Shown in pieces: positions 17,502 to 26,577 of a stretch of DNA of 58,629 nt. The translations under genes and the position numbers were made by a program. Origin of the DNA: an uncultured Clostridia bacterium (GTDB lineage: Bacteria > Bacillota > Clostridia > TANB77 > CAG-508); NCBI GenBank assembly GCA_948560265.1, contig CAOXTD010000007.1, forward strand, positions 1-58,629, in the 5' to 3' direction. Under the pieces are notes generated by a model. It made no database searches, had not been told where the DNA came from, and saw only the letters and a list, made by a program, of their open reading frames with translations. The number at the start of each line of letters is the position of its first letter. Within the stretch, counting starts at the first letter, position 1.

Positions 17502-19643
17502 ATGAAAAAAATAATTGGTATATTACTAATGATAATATTATTGATTTCAACATTTTTAGTTTATTTTGAAAGGTCTTCTAATGCAGCTTATAGTAGCAAA
17601 TTTGCAAATTATCCAGGCTATAAGGAATTGGTAGAAGCTCTTCAAAAAGCACACCCTAATTGGGAATTTGAAATTTTAGAAACAGGTTTAAACTGGGCAG
17701 ATGTAGTAAAAGCAGAATCGGTAGCAAGACACGGCAGAAGCTTGATACAGTCAACGAATAGTTTATGGAGATGTTCAATATGTAAGAGTACACAATATGA
17801 ACCAAATTGGTATTGCGCATCTACAGAAGCAGTTGCTTATTACTTAGATCCAAGAAATTCTTTAAATGAAAATTATATTTTTCAATTTGAACAATTAACT
17901 TATGATACTACTAATCAAACAAGAGCAGGTGTAGAACAAATACTTTCTGATTGTAAATATATGCAAAATAAAATGACTTACTATGATACAAAAGGAAAGA
18001 AGCATACTTTAAATAAAACAGGTATCGACATTATTATGGAAGCAGCAAAGAAATATAATATTAGCCCATATCATCTAGCTTCCAGAATTCGCCAAGAGCA
18101 AGGAACAAGTGGAACAAGTAATATTATTAGTGGTACATGGACAGGAAAAGATGAAGAAGGCAATTCCTATAAGGGATATTATAACTATTTTAACTGGGGA
18201 GCATTTGGAAGCAATATTGTATTAAATGCTTTAAAAAGTGCTAAAAGTTACGGTTGGACAGATCCTGAGAAATCTATTATGGGAGGTGCTCAGTTACTGG
18301 CTAAGAATTATATTAGTATAGGACAAGATACTTTATACCTTCAAAAATTTGATGTAGTAGATGGTGGAGATGGCTATTATGGTCATCAGTACATGACAAA
18401 TGTAGTAGCTAGTAAAAATGAGGGATTATCTGTAAAGAATGGTTATTCTGAAATGGGAATGCTATCAGGAAATGCTAAGATGAAATTTAAAATTCCAGTA
18501 TATAAAAATATGCCAACCTATAATTGTCCAGAACCAGGAAAAGCAACCATTGTAACACAAGATGTGCAAACCAATGGAGAAGTAAATATTAGAGAAGGAA
18601 AAGGAACAAATACAAAAACAATAACAACACTCAAAAAAGGAGTTAAATTACTTAGAATTGAATATGCGCAGAAAAAGGAAAATAACTACTATTGGGATAA
18701 AGTAGTTCTATCAGATGGAAGAAAAGGATATGCTATTAGAGATAGACTAAATAATTTATCATTACAAAGTAATTGCAATGAAAAAGATATTGTATTAAAT
18801 AGTACAGAGGTAAGAAATGGACCGGGAAAAACAGGCACAGCAGTTGTGTCGTATATTGCACCAGGGCAGATAGTAACTGTAGTAGAAAAAAATAAGTATC
18901 CTAATTTAGATGGAGAAAACTGGTATCGCTTAAGATTAAGTGACAACACTTATGGATATGTTGCAGTAGGAAATTCAAAAAATCCAAATATTACTCTATA
19001 TGATGAGAATAGTTCAAAATATGATTATGTAAAAGTAGTTTGCACAGATGGATTAAATATTAGAAAAGAGCCAACAACTTCAAAAAATAATATTATAGCT
19101 ACAGTAACAAAAGGAACGCAGCTATTTAGGGCAGAAAAAAATGCATCAAGTGCAGAAGGATATCTTTGGGATAAAGTAGTAACCTCTTCGGGAGTAATAG
19201 GATATTGTGTTAGACAAGATAAGAGTAGTGGAGAACCATGGATAGCATCATTGAATCAAAGATATGAAGTAGATGATAAAAATGGTAATATTGTATGTGT
19301 GCCAAACCTTACAGTAGAAAACTTAAAATCATTGTTCTCTTCTAATATTGTAGTAAAAAAAGGAAATACTACAATAGCAAATAATGCTAAAGTAGGAACA
19401 GGATATACTATTACTGCAGATGGAAAAAGTTATACTGCTATTGTCAAAGGTGATACTAATGGAGATGGAGAAGTAAAAGCAACAGATTACATGAAAATAA
19501 AGAATTATATTATGGGAGTATCTAAATTAACTGATATAGAAAAAGTTGCAGCTGATGTAAATAATGACAATAATATTAAAGCAACAGATTATATGAAAAT
19601 AAAAAATTATATTATGGGTACTTCAACCATTGATATAAATTAG
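17502..19643 (+). CDS. Secreted N-acetylglucosaminidase with SH3 repeats and C-terminal dockerin
   Basis: The 713-residue protein has a signal peptide (MKKIIGILLMIILLISTFLV). A glucosaminidase (LytD-type, GH73-related) domain spans about residues 150-310, with the catalytic-type Glu in SRIRQEQGTSG and the YNYFNWGAFG block. Three bacterial SH3-type modules follow (for example VNIREGKGTNTKTI and LNIRKEPTTSKN). A dockerin pair closes the protein, DTNGDGEVKATDYMKIKNYI and a second loop DVNNDNNIKATD. It should cleave peptidoglycan outside the cell, and the dockerin offers attachment to cohesin proteins. The ATG at 17502 is 16 nt from the ggagg, a long spacing, but no other start lies between. It is followed 9 bp later by the next gene. 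Confidence 0.88.
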   Translation: MKKIIGILLMIILLISTFLVYFERSSNAAYSSKFANYPGYKELVEALQKAHPNWEFEILETGLNWADVVKAESVARHGRSLIQSTNSLWRCSICKSTQYEPNWYCASTEAVAYYLDPRNSLNENYIFQFEQLTYDTTNQTRAGVEQILSDCKYMQNKMTYYDTKGKKHTLNKTGIDIIMEAAKKYNISPYHLASRIRQEQGTSGTSNIISGTWTGKDEEGNSYKGYYNYFNWGAFGSNIVLNALKSAKSYGWTDPEKSIMGGAQLLAKNYISIGQDTLYLQKFDVVDGGDGYYGHQYMTNVVASKNEGLSVKNGYSEMGMLSGNAKMKFKIPVYKNMPTYNCPEPGKATIVTQDVQTNGEVNIREGKGTNTKTITTLKKGVKLLRIEYAQKKENNYYWDKVVLSDGRKGYAIRDRLNNLSLQSNCNEKDIVLNSTEVRNGPGKTGTAVVSYIAPGQIVTVVEKNKYPNLDGENWYRLRLSDNTYGYVAVGNSKNPNITLYDENSSKYDYVKVVCTDGLNIRKEPTTSKNNIIATVTKGTQLFRAEKNASSAEGYLWDKVVTSSGVIGYCVRQDKSSGEPWIASLNQRYEVDDKNGNIVCVPNLTVENLKSLFSSNIVVKKGNTTIANNAKVGTGYTITADGKSYTAIVKGDTNGDGEVKATDYMKIKNYIMGVSKLTDIEKVAADVNNDNNIKATDYMKIKNYIMGTSTIDIN

Positions 19644-19652
19644 GAGGATAAA

Positions 19653-21290
19653 ATGAAGAAAACAAAGAAGTTTATAGGATTAATAGCAATTTTATGCTTT
19701 GTTATGTTACTTTCAAGTACATCTTTAGCAGCTAAGGGAAGTTTTAATGTATCAAAGACATCAGCAACTTTAACAGAGGGAGGAAGTACCACTTTTAATA
19801 TTACTACTACTAATTGTGAAGGACAATTCACAATTAGTTCATCAAATTCTAATGTTGTTAAAGTAAGTTCTACGTCTACATGGGTTAATGGTAGTACAAC
19901 GATTACACTCACAGCTGTAAAAAAAGGAAGTGCAAAGATTACAATTACTGCATCAGATGTAGGAGATAATTCAGCTGAACCCCAACCAGTTACAGGAAGT
20001 AGAACGATTGCGGTAACTGTTAATGAAAAAACAACTGGAGGTTCAAATTCTGGTAGTAGCAGTGGCAGTTCTTCAAGTGGATCTAGCTCATCAGGAAGTA
20101 ATACTACAAAGACACCAACATTTAAAAATACAAATCAAAAAGTTTATACAACAGGAGATTGTAATTTGCGTTCTAGTTGGTCAACATCTAGCAGTGCTAC
20201 ATCAGTATCAAAAAATACTGAATTAACTTTAACAGGAACATCAACTGAAACTGTAAATGGATATACTTGGTATAGAGTTACTTACAAAGGAAGCACAAAA
20301 TATATAGCAAGTAGCTTAGTTACATATAATAAACCTAAAGATAAAGAAGACGACAACAAAGATGATGATAAAGAAAAATCAAGTAACAAAAATCTTTCTT
20401 CTTTAAAAATAGATGGAATAGATATGACACCTAGCTTTAGTAAAGATACAACACAATATACAGCTCATGTAGATGGAGATGTAGACGAATTAAAAATTAA
20501 TGCAAAAGCAGAGGATAGTAAGGCAAAAGTAGCTATTGAAGGCAATAAAGGACTAAAAGAGGGAGACAATATCATTAAAGTAAAAGTAACAGCAGAAGAT
20601 GAAACAACAAGAACTTACTTTATTACTGTTACAAAAGGTGAAGGAACAGAAATTGATACAGGACTAAAATTATCAGAATTAATTATTGAAAGAGTAGATT
20701 TTGAGTCAACTTTTAAACCAGATGTATATTCTTATGATTTAGACTTAACAAGCTATGTAGAGAAATTAGACATTACTGCTACACCAAGTCAAGCAGATGC
20801 AACTGTTGAAATTTCAGGAAATGAAGATTTTAAAGAAGGAGAAAATGTTATTATTATTCTTCTAACTTCAGCTGATGGAAATGAGACGGCTACTTATCAA
20901 ATTAAAGTAAAGGTACCAGCAGAAGTAATGGAAAAGGCATCAGAAGAAGAAAATATTTCGTTATATATCTTAATTGGAATTGCTGTAGCAGTTGTTCTTA
21001 TTGCGATTATAGTAGTAGTTCGCCGTCATAGAGCTAATAGAGAAGATGATTATGAAGAAGAGTTTTTAGAAGATGACGATATTAAAATAAGAAGTGATAA
21101 GCAAGATGGAATAGGTGGCAGGAGATTTGCAAGCTATGAAAATGAGGAGCGATTGGAAGAAGAGGAAGAGGAAGAACAAGAAGAAAAAGAAACAAGAAGT
21201 TCTAGAAATGCAACATTAGACGATTTTTTAAATGCTCGAGATGATGAAGAAGATGGTCCGAGAAAACCTAGGGGAAGACATTCAAGATAG
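19653..21290 (+). CDS. Membrane-anchored surface protein with Ig-like, SH3 and cadherin-like beta-sandwich domains
   Basis: The 545-residue protein has a signal peptide (1-27), a bacterial Ig-like domain (about 28-125) and a Ser/Gly linker. An SH3b module (about 165-228, CNLRSSWSTSSSATSV) and two cadherin-like beta-sandwich domains (about 250-335 and 343-425, each with a NLSSLKIDG-like start) follow. It then has one transmembrane helix (LYILIGIAVAVVLIAIIVVV) and an acidic cytoplasmic tail of about 75 residues. It begins 9 bp after the glucosaminidase, so the two are one operon. It may guide or regulate peptidoglycan turnover at the membrane; that role is inferred from context only. Confidence 0.78.
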   Translation: MKKTKKFIGLIAILCFVMLLSSTSLAAKGSFNVSKTSATLTEGGSTTFNITTTNCEGQFTISSSNSNVVKVSSTSTWVNGSTTITLTAVKKGSAKITITASDVGDNSAEPQPVTGSRTIAVTVNEKTTGGSNSGSSSGSSSSGSSSSGSNTTKTPTFKNTNQKVYTTGDCNLRSSWSTSSSATSVSKNTELTLTGTSTETVNGYTWYRVTYKGSTKYIASSLVTYNKPKDKEDDNKDDDKEKSSNKNLSSLKIDGIDMTPSFSKDTTQYTAHVDGDVDELKINAKAEDSKAKVAIEGNKGLKEGDNIIKVKVTAEDETTRTYFITVTKGEGTEIDTGLKLSELIIERVDFESTFKPDVYSYDLDLTSYVEKLDITATPSQADATVEISGNEDFKEGENVIIILLTSADGNETATYQIKVKVPAEVMEKASEEENISLYILIGIAVAVVLIAIIVVVRRHRANREDDYEEEFLEDDDIKIRSDKQDGIGGRRFASYENEERLEEEEEEEQEEKETRSSRNATLDDFLNARDDEEDGPRKPRGRHSR

Positions 21291-21307
21291 ATTTTAATGA
21301 AATAAGT

Positions 21308-21346
21308 AAAAAGCGGAAGTAAAGATAAAATTTACTTTCGCTTTTA
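21308..21346 (+). terminator. Rho-independent terminator
   Basis: The arms aaaagcggaagtaaa and tttactttcgctttt lie after the operon at 17502-21290. Confidence 0.85.
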
Positions 21347-21425
21347 CAGTTTATAATGATAAAAATACTATTAGCATTTTTAAGAACTATAACATAAAAT
21401 ATAGCAAAATAAAGGAGGCAATGAA

Positions 21426-22274
21426 ATGTTAAAGTTCACCAAAATGCAGGGATTAGGAAATGACTATGTATATATAGATGGAACAAATCAAAAGATAAAA
21501 GATGCATCTTCTTTAACAAAAATAATTAGTAACAGAAATTGGGGGATTGGATCAGATGGATTGATCCTAATTGATAAAAGCAATGTGGCAGATTTTAAAA
21601 TGAAAATGTTTAATCCAGATGGCAGTGAATCGGAAATGTGTGGAAATGGGATAAGATGTGTAGGAAAATTTGTATATGATAAGGGACTAACAAATAAAAC
21701 ACAGGTTACAATTGAAACATTAGCAGGCATTAAAAAATTGGAATTAAATATCAAGAATGGAAAAGCAGAAACCATAACTGTAGATATGGGAGAACCAGTA
21801 TTAGAAGCTGATAAAATTCCAGTAGTAAGTGGTGAAATGCCAGTAAAGAATTTGAAAATAAAAGCAATAGACAAGGAGTTTTTAGCTACTTGTGTTTCTA
21901 TGGGAAATCCACATGCTGTAATTATGGTGGAAAATATAGAAGAGTTTAATGTTGCAAAATATGGAAGAGAAATAGAAAAGTATGAAAAATTTCCAAATAA
22001 AACAAATGTAGAATTTATAAAAGTAGAAGATAGACAACATGTTAAAATGAGAGTATGGGAAAGAGGAACAGGAGAAACGCTAGCTTGTGGAACAGGTGCA
22101 TGTAGTAGCATTGTAGCAGGGGTACTAAATGATATGGTGGATAGAAATGCAAAGGTAGAGCTATTAGGAGGAGAACTTCAAATAGAATGGAGAAAAGAAG
22201 ATAACCATGTATATATGACAGGACCAGCAGTTACAGTATTTGAAGGGGAATTATATGAAGAAGATATTATATAA
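21426..22274 (+). CDS. dapF: Diaminopimelate epimerase
   Basis: The 282-residue protein has both catalytic cysteine motifs: MCGNGIRCVGK (about residue 74) and ACGTGACSS (about residue 218), plus the start KMQGLGNDYV. It converts LL- to meso-diaminopimelate in lysine and peptidoglycan synthesis. The RBS aaaggagg precedes the ATG. It is the last ordinary chromosomal gene before the accessory island. Confidence 0.97.
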   Translation: MLKFTKMQGLGNDYVYIDGTNQKIKDASSLTKIISNRNWGIGSDGLILIDKSNVADFKMKMFNPDGSESEMCGNGIRCVGKFVYDKGLTNKTQVTIETLAGIKKLELNIKNGKAETITVDMGEPVLEADKIPVVSGEMPVKNLKIKAIDKEFLATCVSMGNPHAVIMVENIEEFNVAKYGREIEKYEKFPNKTNVEFIKVEDRQHVKMRVWERGTGETLACGTGACSSIVAGVLNDMVDRNAKVELLGGELQIEWRKEDNHVYMTGPAVTVFEGELYEEDII

Positions 22275-22310
22275 ATAAAAGTATTAATATATAATAAGAA
22301 AAAGTCGTAA

Positions 22311-22704
22311 AAATTTAAAATTTGGAGCAAAAGAGGTAGAGAAAAATATTTTGATGACATTGATATACAAGGAATACCAGTTTCTTCTGATGTTAGTGAG
22401 GAGCCAGTCAATCATGAAATATATGAAGGAGCTAGAAATCGTGTAGACAACTTAATGAAATATGCAAAAGAGAATAATATAGATGCAAGATACTTTCTAG
22501 GAATAAAGTCAGGAATTACAAATCTATTAGGAAAATGGGTAATTATTAATATTGCTGTGATAAAAGACGAGAAAGGATATGAAAGTTGGGGAACAAGCCC
22601 AGCATTTCCAGTACCTGATAAAACAGAATTGATTTAACCAGAGATGCTTTTGTTATGGCATTAACGCAACATATTAATGAAATATGGAAAGATGAAAAAT
22701 GCTG
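22311..22704 (+). pseudogene. Relic of a DUF84 (non-canonical purine NTP phosphatase) gene
   Basis: An open stretch starting at 22311, after a TAA, encodes VSSDVSEEP, GARNRVDNLMKYAKENN, GIKSGITNLLGKW and WGTSPAFPVPDK, the pattern of DUF84/YjjX-like inosine/xanthosine triphosphatases. The N-terminal substrate-binding segment is missing, and the frame stops at 22637. The expected C-terminal helix (TRDAFVMALTQHINEIWK) continues in another frame to a TGA near 22704. Truncation plus an internal deletion or shift makes it non-functional. No in-frame CGG is involved, so this differs from the other split genes. Confidence 0.7.
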
Positions 22705-22725
22705 ATTAAAAAATCAGCATTTTTT
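22695..22725 (+). terminator. Terminator after the DUF84 relic
   Basis: The arms aaaaatgctgatt and aatcagcatttttt form a strong hairpin with a U-run. Confidence 0.85.
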
Positions 22726-22934
22726 AGTATATTAATTGGAGCGATAACGATACACGTATGCGAAAAATTATACTCCCAAGATTGATTAAATCAACTGATA
22801 AATAAATTATAGCAGATATTAGGATTTTTTCAAGTGAGAGTATGGCTATTTCTCATTAATTTTGGTATAATTTTATTAGATTTTAACAGCAAAATCAAAT
22901 AATACAATATTAAATGAGGTTAGGAGGTAAAAAT
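22726..22934. other. Intergenic stretch at the left side of the accessory island
   Basis: This 209-bp gap holds a possible -10 (tataat near 22872) for the CBASS operon and little else. If the island has a discrete left end, it should lie here or within the DUF84 relic. I could not identify convincing terminal repeats. Confidence 0.35.
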
Positions 22935-23817
22935 ATGTATTATAAAGCAAGTAAATTGGAAGAATATGCAGAACCAATAAGCAATACTGAGGAACAACAG
23001 TGTAAAAATGCAATTGATATGGTAAAAGATGCTTTAGTAGATTATGGTTATACTATAAAAACTACTAGAAATAATTATACAAGTGAAGGATATGCCTTCT
23101 ATTATGAATTGAAAAGTTCTGATTATAGTACAATAACTTATTTTAGTTCAAGGATCATTTGCCAATAATACTAATATAAAGAGATATAGTGATGTAGATG
23201 TTTCTGTTATATATAATCCACTAATTCCTTTATCATTAGAGGCACATTTTAGTAATTTTAAAGACAACGTATATAAAGCTTTAAGTAAAAAGTTTGGAAC
23301 TGACGTAAAAAGAAAAAATAAATCAATAAAAGTTGAAGGTAACACATATAGAAAAAGCATAGATGTTGTACCAGCATTTTCTGTGTCTAGCAATATTGAA
23401 AATGGAATTCAATTTATAACCGATGATGGAAATAAAATTATAAATTATCCTTTAAAGCAAATTTATAATGAAAATACAAAAAACAAAAATACTAACTATA
23501 AATTCAAAAAATACGTTAGAATCTTCAAAAACATAAGAATGGATATGGAAACATCAAATATTACTTCTGCTAAAGAAATCGGTTCTTTTCAAATTGAGTC
23601 CTTAATATGGAATGTTTCTAGCGAAGTTTTTATGAAATATACAGCACTTGGTTATGGTGTTGAAGAAATTATAAGTTATTTGGTTTCTAATAAATATTTA
23701 ATAGATAGTTACTATGAATCAAATGGTATAAAAAAATTATGCAATGATTATATAAGCAAATATCATTTAGAGCAATTTATTACTGATATAAGCAATTATT
23801 TTAAATATGAGGCATAG
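22935..23817 (+). pseudogene. CD-NTase-like cyclic oligonucleotide synthase (CBASS), frameshifted
   Basis: Reading from ATG 22935 (RBS taggaggt) gives 77 residues ending at 23168. The remaining protein continues in the +1 frame to 23817. The joined product, about 293 residues, has the nucleotidyltransferase core: GSFANNTNIK, SDVDVSVIY and the third acidic site SIDVVPAF. This is the cGAS/DncV-like signature of enzymes that make cyclic nucleotide signals in phage defence. One extra base lies between about 23138 and 23153. The most natural repair is loss of the A after TTT (giving VQGSF); alternatively the A of AGG at 23151 is skipped (giving SSGSF). AGG is an ordinary sense codon here, so unlike the CGG genes I treat this as a probable inactivating frameshift. 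Confidence 0.72.
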
Positions 23818-23820
23818 TTT

Positions 23821-24363
23821 ATGAGAGAAACCTTAAAAGAATATGGAAAATATATTATAGGTGTGGCATTAATTGTTTATTTCACAATTAGTTTAATATT
23901 TAAAGAAAATAATTTTTGGGATAATCTCGATTTAACTATTACTATAACATTAGTAATAAGTGTTTTATATTCACAAATTCTCTGGAAATATAATCCACTA
24001 GAAAAAACACCTAAAATTTATGGTGAATATGAAGCAAAATTTATTTCTACGTATGATAAAAGTATTCGAAAAATGAATATTGAAATAAAACAAGATTTAT
24101 TAAGTACAAGAATATATATGACAACAAAAGAAAGCCAAAGTGAATCTATATCATCAAGCTTGAAAAAGAAGCAAGATAGTTGGCAATTGATATATTCTTA
24201 TGAGAATGTTCCTAATTCAATTGAGAGAGAACATAGTGAAATTCATTTTGGTACATGTATGTTAAATATAATAAATAATAAAATAAAATGTGGAACATAT
24301 TATACAGATAGGAAAACAACAGGTGATATCAATGAAATTACAAAACTAAATAAAGGAGAATAA
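23821..24363 (+). CDS. Cap15-like CBASS effector: two TM helices plus beta-barrel sensor
   Basis: The 180-residue protein has two N-terminal transmembrane helices (about 10-30 and 38-56). A beta-rich domain follows with YGEYEAKFIS, TMTTKES-like strands, LIYSYENVPN, HFGTCMLNI and CGTYYTDRKTTGDI. This order matches the Cap15 family, in which a membrane-anchored beta-barrel binds the cyclic nucleotide from the CD-NTase and damages the inner membrane. It begins 3 bp after the CD-NTase stop, so the two form a minimal type I CBASS operon. The identification rests on domain pattern and context. Confidence 0.72.
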   Translation: MRETLKEYGKYIIGVALIVYFTISLIFKENNFWDNLDLTITITLVISVLYSQILWKYNPLEKTPKIYGEYEAKFISTYDKSIRKMNIEIKQDLLSTRIYMTTKESQSESISSSLKKKQDSWQLIYSYENVPNSIEREHSEIHFGTCMLNIINNKIKCGTYYTDRKTTGDINEITKLNKGE

Positions 24364-24368
24364 ATTTT

Positions 24369-25232
24369 ATGAAACAAGAATTAGTTAGAATAAACTCTAT
24401 TGATGGAATAGAACAGCCTGGTATTTTATATACACCAAATGAAAATACAAATAAAATAATAATTCATGTCCATGGATTAAATGGTAATTTCTATGAAAAC
24501 AGATTTTTAGATATTTTAGCAAAATCTTATACAGATAAAAAATATGCATTTTTAACATTTAATAATAGAGGGAAAGATTTTATTGCTGAACTTTTAAAAG
24601 GCGATGATTTCATAGTTATTGGTGGAAGTTTAGAAAGATTTAAAGACTGCTTATTAGATATTGAGGGTGTAATAAATTGGGTAAAAACAAAAGGATATAG
24701 TGAAATAATACTGGAGGGTCATAGTTATGGATGTAATAAAGTTTTGTATTATTATAATCATAAGAAGAATGAAAGTATTAAGAAAATAGTGTTACTTGCA
24801 CCTTGTGATATTCCATCAGAAGGTAAAAAGTTTTTGAGTAAAGAAGAATATGACATTGCTAAAGAAGAATCAACAAAATTAGTCAATGAAGGTAAAGATA
24901 ATGAGTTAATTAATTTTTCAGTTATGGCTAATGGCAAAATTGCAGCAGGAACTTATTATAATGATTTCTTGCCTGGGGGAGAAAATGATTTTATTAAATA
25001 TTCAGATGGTAAAAATGGAAAAAGTGAAATACTTAATAGTATAGATATTCCTACATTAATTGTGTTTGGAGATAGTGATGAATGTGTTTTAACCCAACCT
25101 ATTGATATAGTTAAAGAATATTTAAACAATAATATAAATAATTGTAATATTCAGATTATTGATGGAGCAGATCATTCATATACAAACAAATATGAAGAAT
25201 TGGGAAAGATTATAACAAATAATATGGAGTGA
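24369..25232 (+). CDS. Alpha/beta hydrolase (DUF1749-like)
   Basis: The 287-residue serine hydrolase has the oxyanion segment HVHGLNGNFY, nucleophile elbow EGHSYGCNK, acid VFGDSDECV and His in DGADHSY, a complete catalytic triad. It starts 5 bp after the Cap15-like gene with RBS aaaggag, so it is probably in the same transcript. Its substrate is unknown. Its presence beside CBASS may be coincidental cargo of the mobile element or an accessory defence gene; the sequence does not decide. Confidence 0.8.
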   Translation: MKQELVRINSIDGIEQPGILYTPNENTNKIIIHVHGLNGNFYENRFLDILAKSYTDKKYAFLTFNNRGKDFIAELLKGDDFIVIGGSLERFKDCLLDIEGVINWVKTKGYSEIILEGHSYGCNKVLYYYNHKKNESIKKIVLLAPCDIPSEGKKFLSKEEYDIAKEESTKLVNEGKDNELINFSVMANGKIAAGTYYNDFLPGGENDFIKYSDGKNGKSEILNSIDIPTLIVFGDSDECVLTQPIDIVKEYLNNNINNCNIQIIDGADHSYTNKYEELGKIITNNME

Positions 25233-25239
25233 TAATAAA

Positions 25240-26562
25240 ATGAATAAAATATATCTAGTTCATTGTTGGGATGGGACAAAAGAGGATGGTTGGTATCCTT
25301 GGTTAGATAAAAAAATAAGTAATAATGATAATAAAGTAATTAGATTCAATATGCCAGATACTGCTAATCCTAAAATAGAAAATTGGGTTTTTGAATTAGA
25401 AAAACAAGTTAAGAAATTGGATGAAAATACATACTTTGTTGGTCATAGTATAGGTTGTCAAACTATACTGAGATATTTAGAAAAAGCAAATGTGAAAAAT
25501 ATTGGTGGAATATTATTTATTGCTCCTTGGTTAGATTTGCTTCCAGAAGCAGTTAGTGATAAAGAATCTTATAATATAGCTCAACCTTGGATTAATACGC
25601 CTATTGATTTTGAAAAAGTTAGAAGTGTTACAAACAAAATTACTTGTATCTTTTCCGACAATGATTATTTTGTTTCTTTGGATCAAGAACAAAGATTTAA
25701 AGAATTACTCAATGCCAAAACATTAATTGTAAAAGGTAAAGGACATATTAGTGCTGATGATGGAATAAAAGAATTAGATGAAATTTATAAGGAACTATGT
25801 GAAATTGTTAATGATAAAGTTAATGATTATGATAAATTTGCTGAAAAAAGGCATTATGAAGTTACAAACGGAATGAAAAAATCATTGCGATTTGTAGAAA
25901 AACCTATGATGATTTCTATGTTGCCTAATTTAGAAGGTAAAAGAATTCTTATGTTAGGATGTGGAACTGCTGAAGAAAGTGAATTATTAAGTAAATATAA
26001 TCCTAAAAAGATAACTGGAATTGATATATCGGAAAAGTCTATTGCAGTTGCTAGAGAAAGTTATCCAAATTGTGATTTTTATGTAGGTGATATGTTAAAA
26101 CTTCCATTTAAAGATAATGATTTTGATTTCATATTTAGTAGTTTAGCAATTAGTCATGTTGAAGATAAAGACAGGGCTTTTAAAGAATTATATAGAGTTT
26201 TAGATAATGGAGGTCAATTATTATTTTCAGTTGGTCATCCAATAAGATTTGCTACTGAAAAAATTGGCTATAATAATTCTTCATATCATGTTATTGGATT
26301 TGAAGCAGGTAATGATGGTAATCACGTATTGGGGAACTATATGTCCCATACAAAACAAGTTAATTATTTCAAGGATAATGAAGTACTAGAAGAGTTTATT
26401 GCTCCACCATCATATTTTTTTGAAATACTTATGAAAAATAGATTTGTAGTTGAAAATTTTAAAGAATCAAGATGTATTGATGAATGTAAAGAAGTAGATG
26501 AAGCCTATTACAATAGATTTCACGAACTACCACAATTTATGGCATTTTTGGCAAAAAAATAA
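25240..26562 (+). CDS. Fusion of RBBP9/YdeN-type serine hydrolase and SAM-dependent methyltransferase
   Basis: The 440-residue protein combines two domains. Residues 1-190 are a small alpha/beta hydrolase of the RBBP9/YdeN type (LVHCWDGTKEDGWYPWL, VGHSIGCQTI, SDNDYF, KGKGHIS). Residues about 200-440 are a class I methyltransferase with motif I ILMLGCGTAEES, GIDISEKSIAVA and DFIFSSLAISHV. Both look catalytically complete. It follows the other hydrolase by 7 bp. A two-step activity, hydrolysis and methylation of one substrate, is possible but speculative. The gene ends close to the convergent relaxase gene, with a short hairpin (agacaattg / caattgtct-like) between them. Confidence 0.8.
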   Translation: MNKIYLVHCWDGTKEDGWYPWLDKKISNNDNKVIRFNMPDTANPKIENWVFELEKQVKKLDENTYFVGHSIGCQTILRYLEKANVKNIGGILFIAPWLDLLPEAVSDKESYNIAQPWINTPIDFEKVRSVTNKITCIFSDNDYFVSLDQEQRFKELLNAKTLIVKGKGHISADDGIKELDEIYKELCEIVNDKVNDYDKFAEKRHYEVTNGMKKSLRFVEKPMMISMLPNLEGKRILMLGCGTAEESELLSKYNPKKITGIDISEKSIAVARESYPNCDFYVGDMLKLPFKDNDFDFIFSSLAISHVEDKDRAFKELYRVLDNGGQLLFSVGHPIRFATEKIGYNNSSYHVIGFEAGNDGNHVLGNYMSHTKQVNYFKDNEVLEEFIAPPSYFFEILMKNRFVVENFKESRCIDECKEVDEAYYNRFHELPQFMAFLAKK

Positions 26563-26577
26563 AAGACAATGGCTAGG

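Noticed and set aside
23138..23168. AGG in the CD-NTase as another quadruplet site of the same tRNA
   Set aside because: AGG is used as a normal arginine codon elsewhere (for example near 1609), UCCG would mismatch AGGA at its first base, and a different one-base repair gives a more typical active-site sequence.
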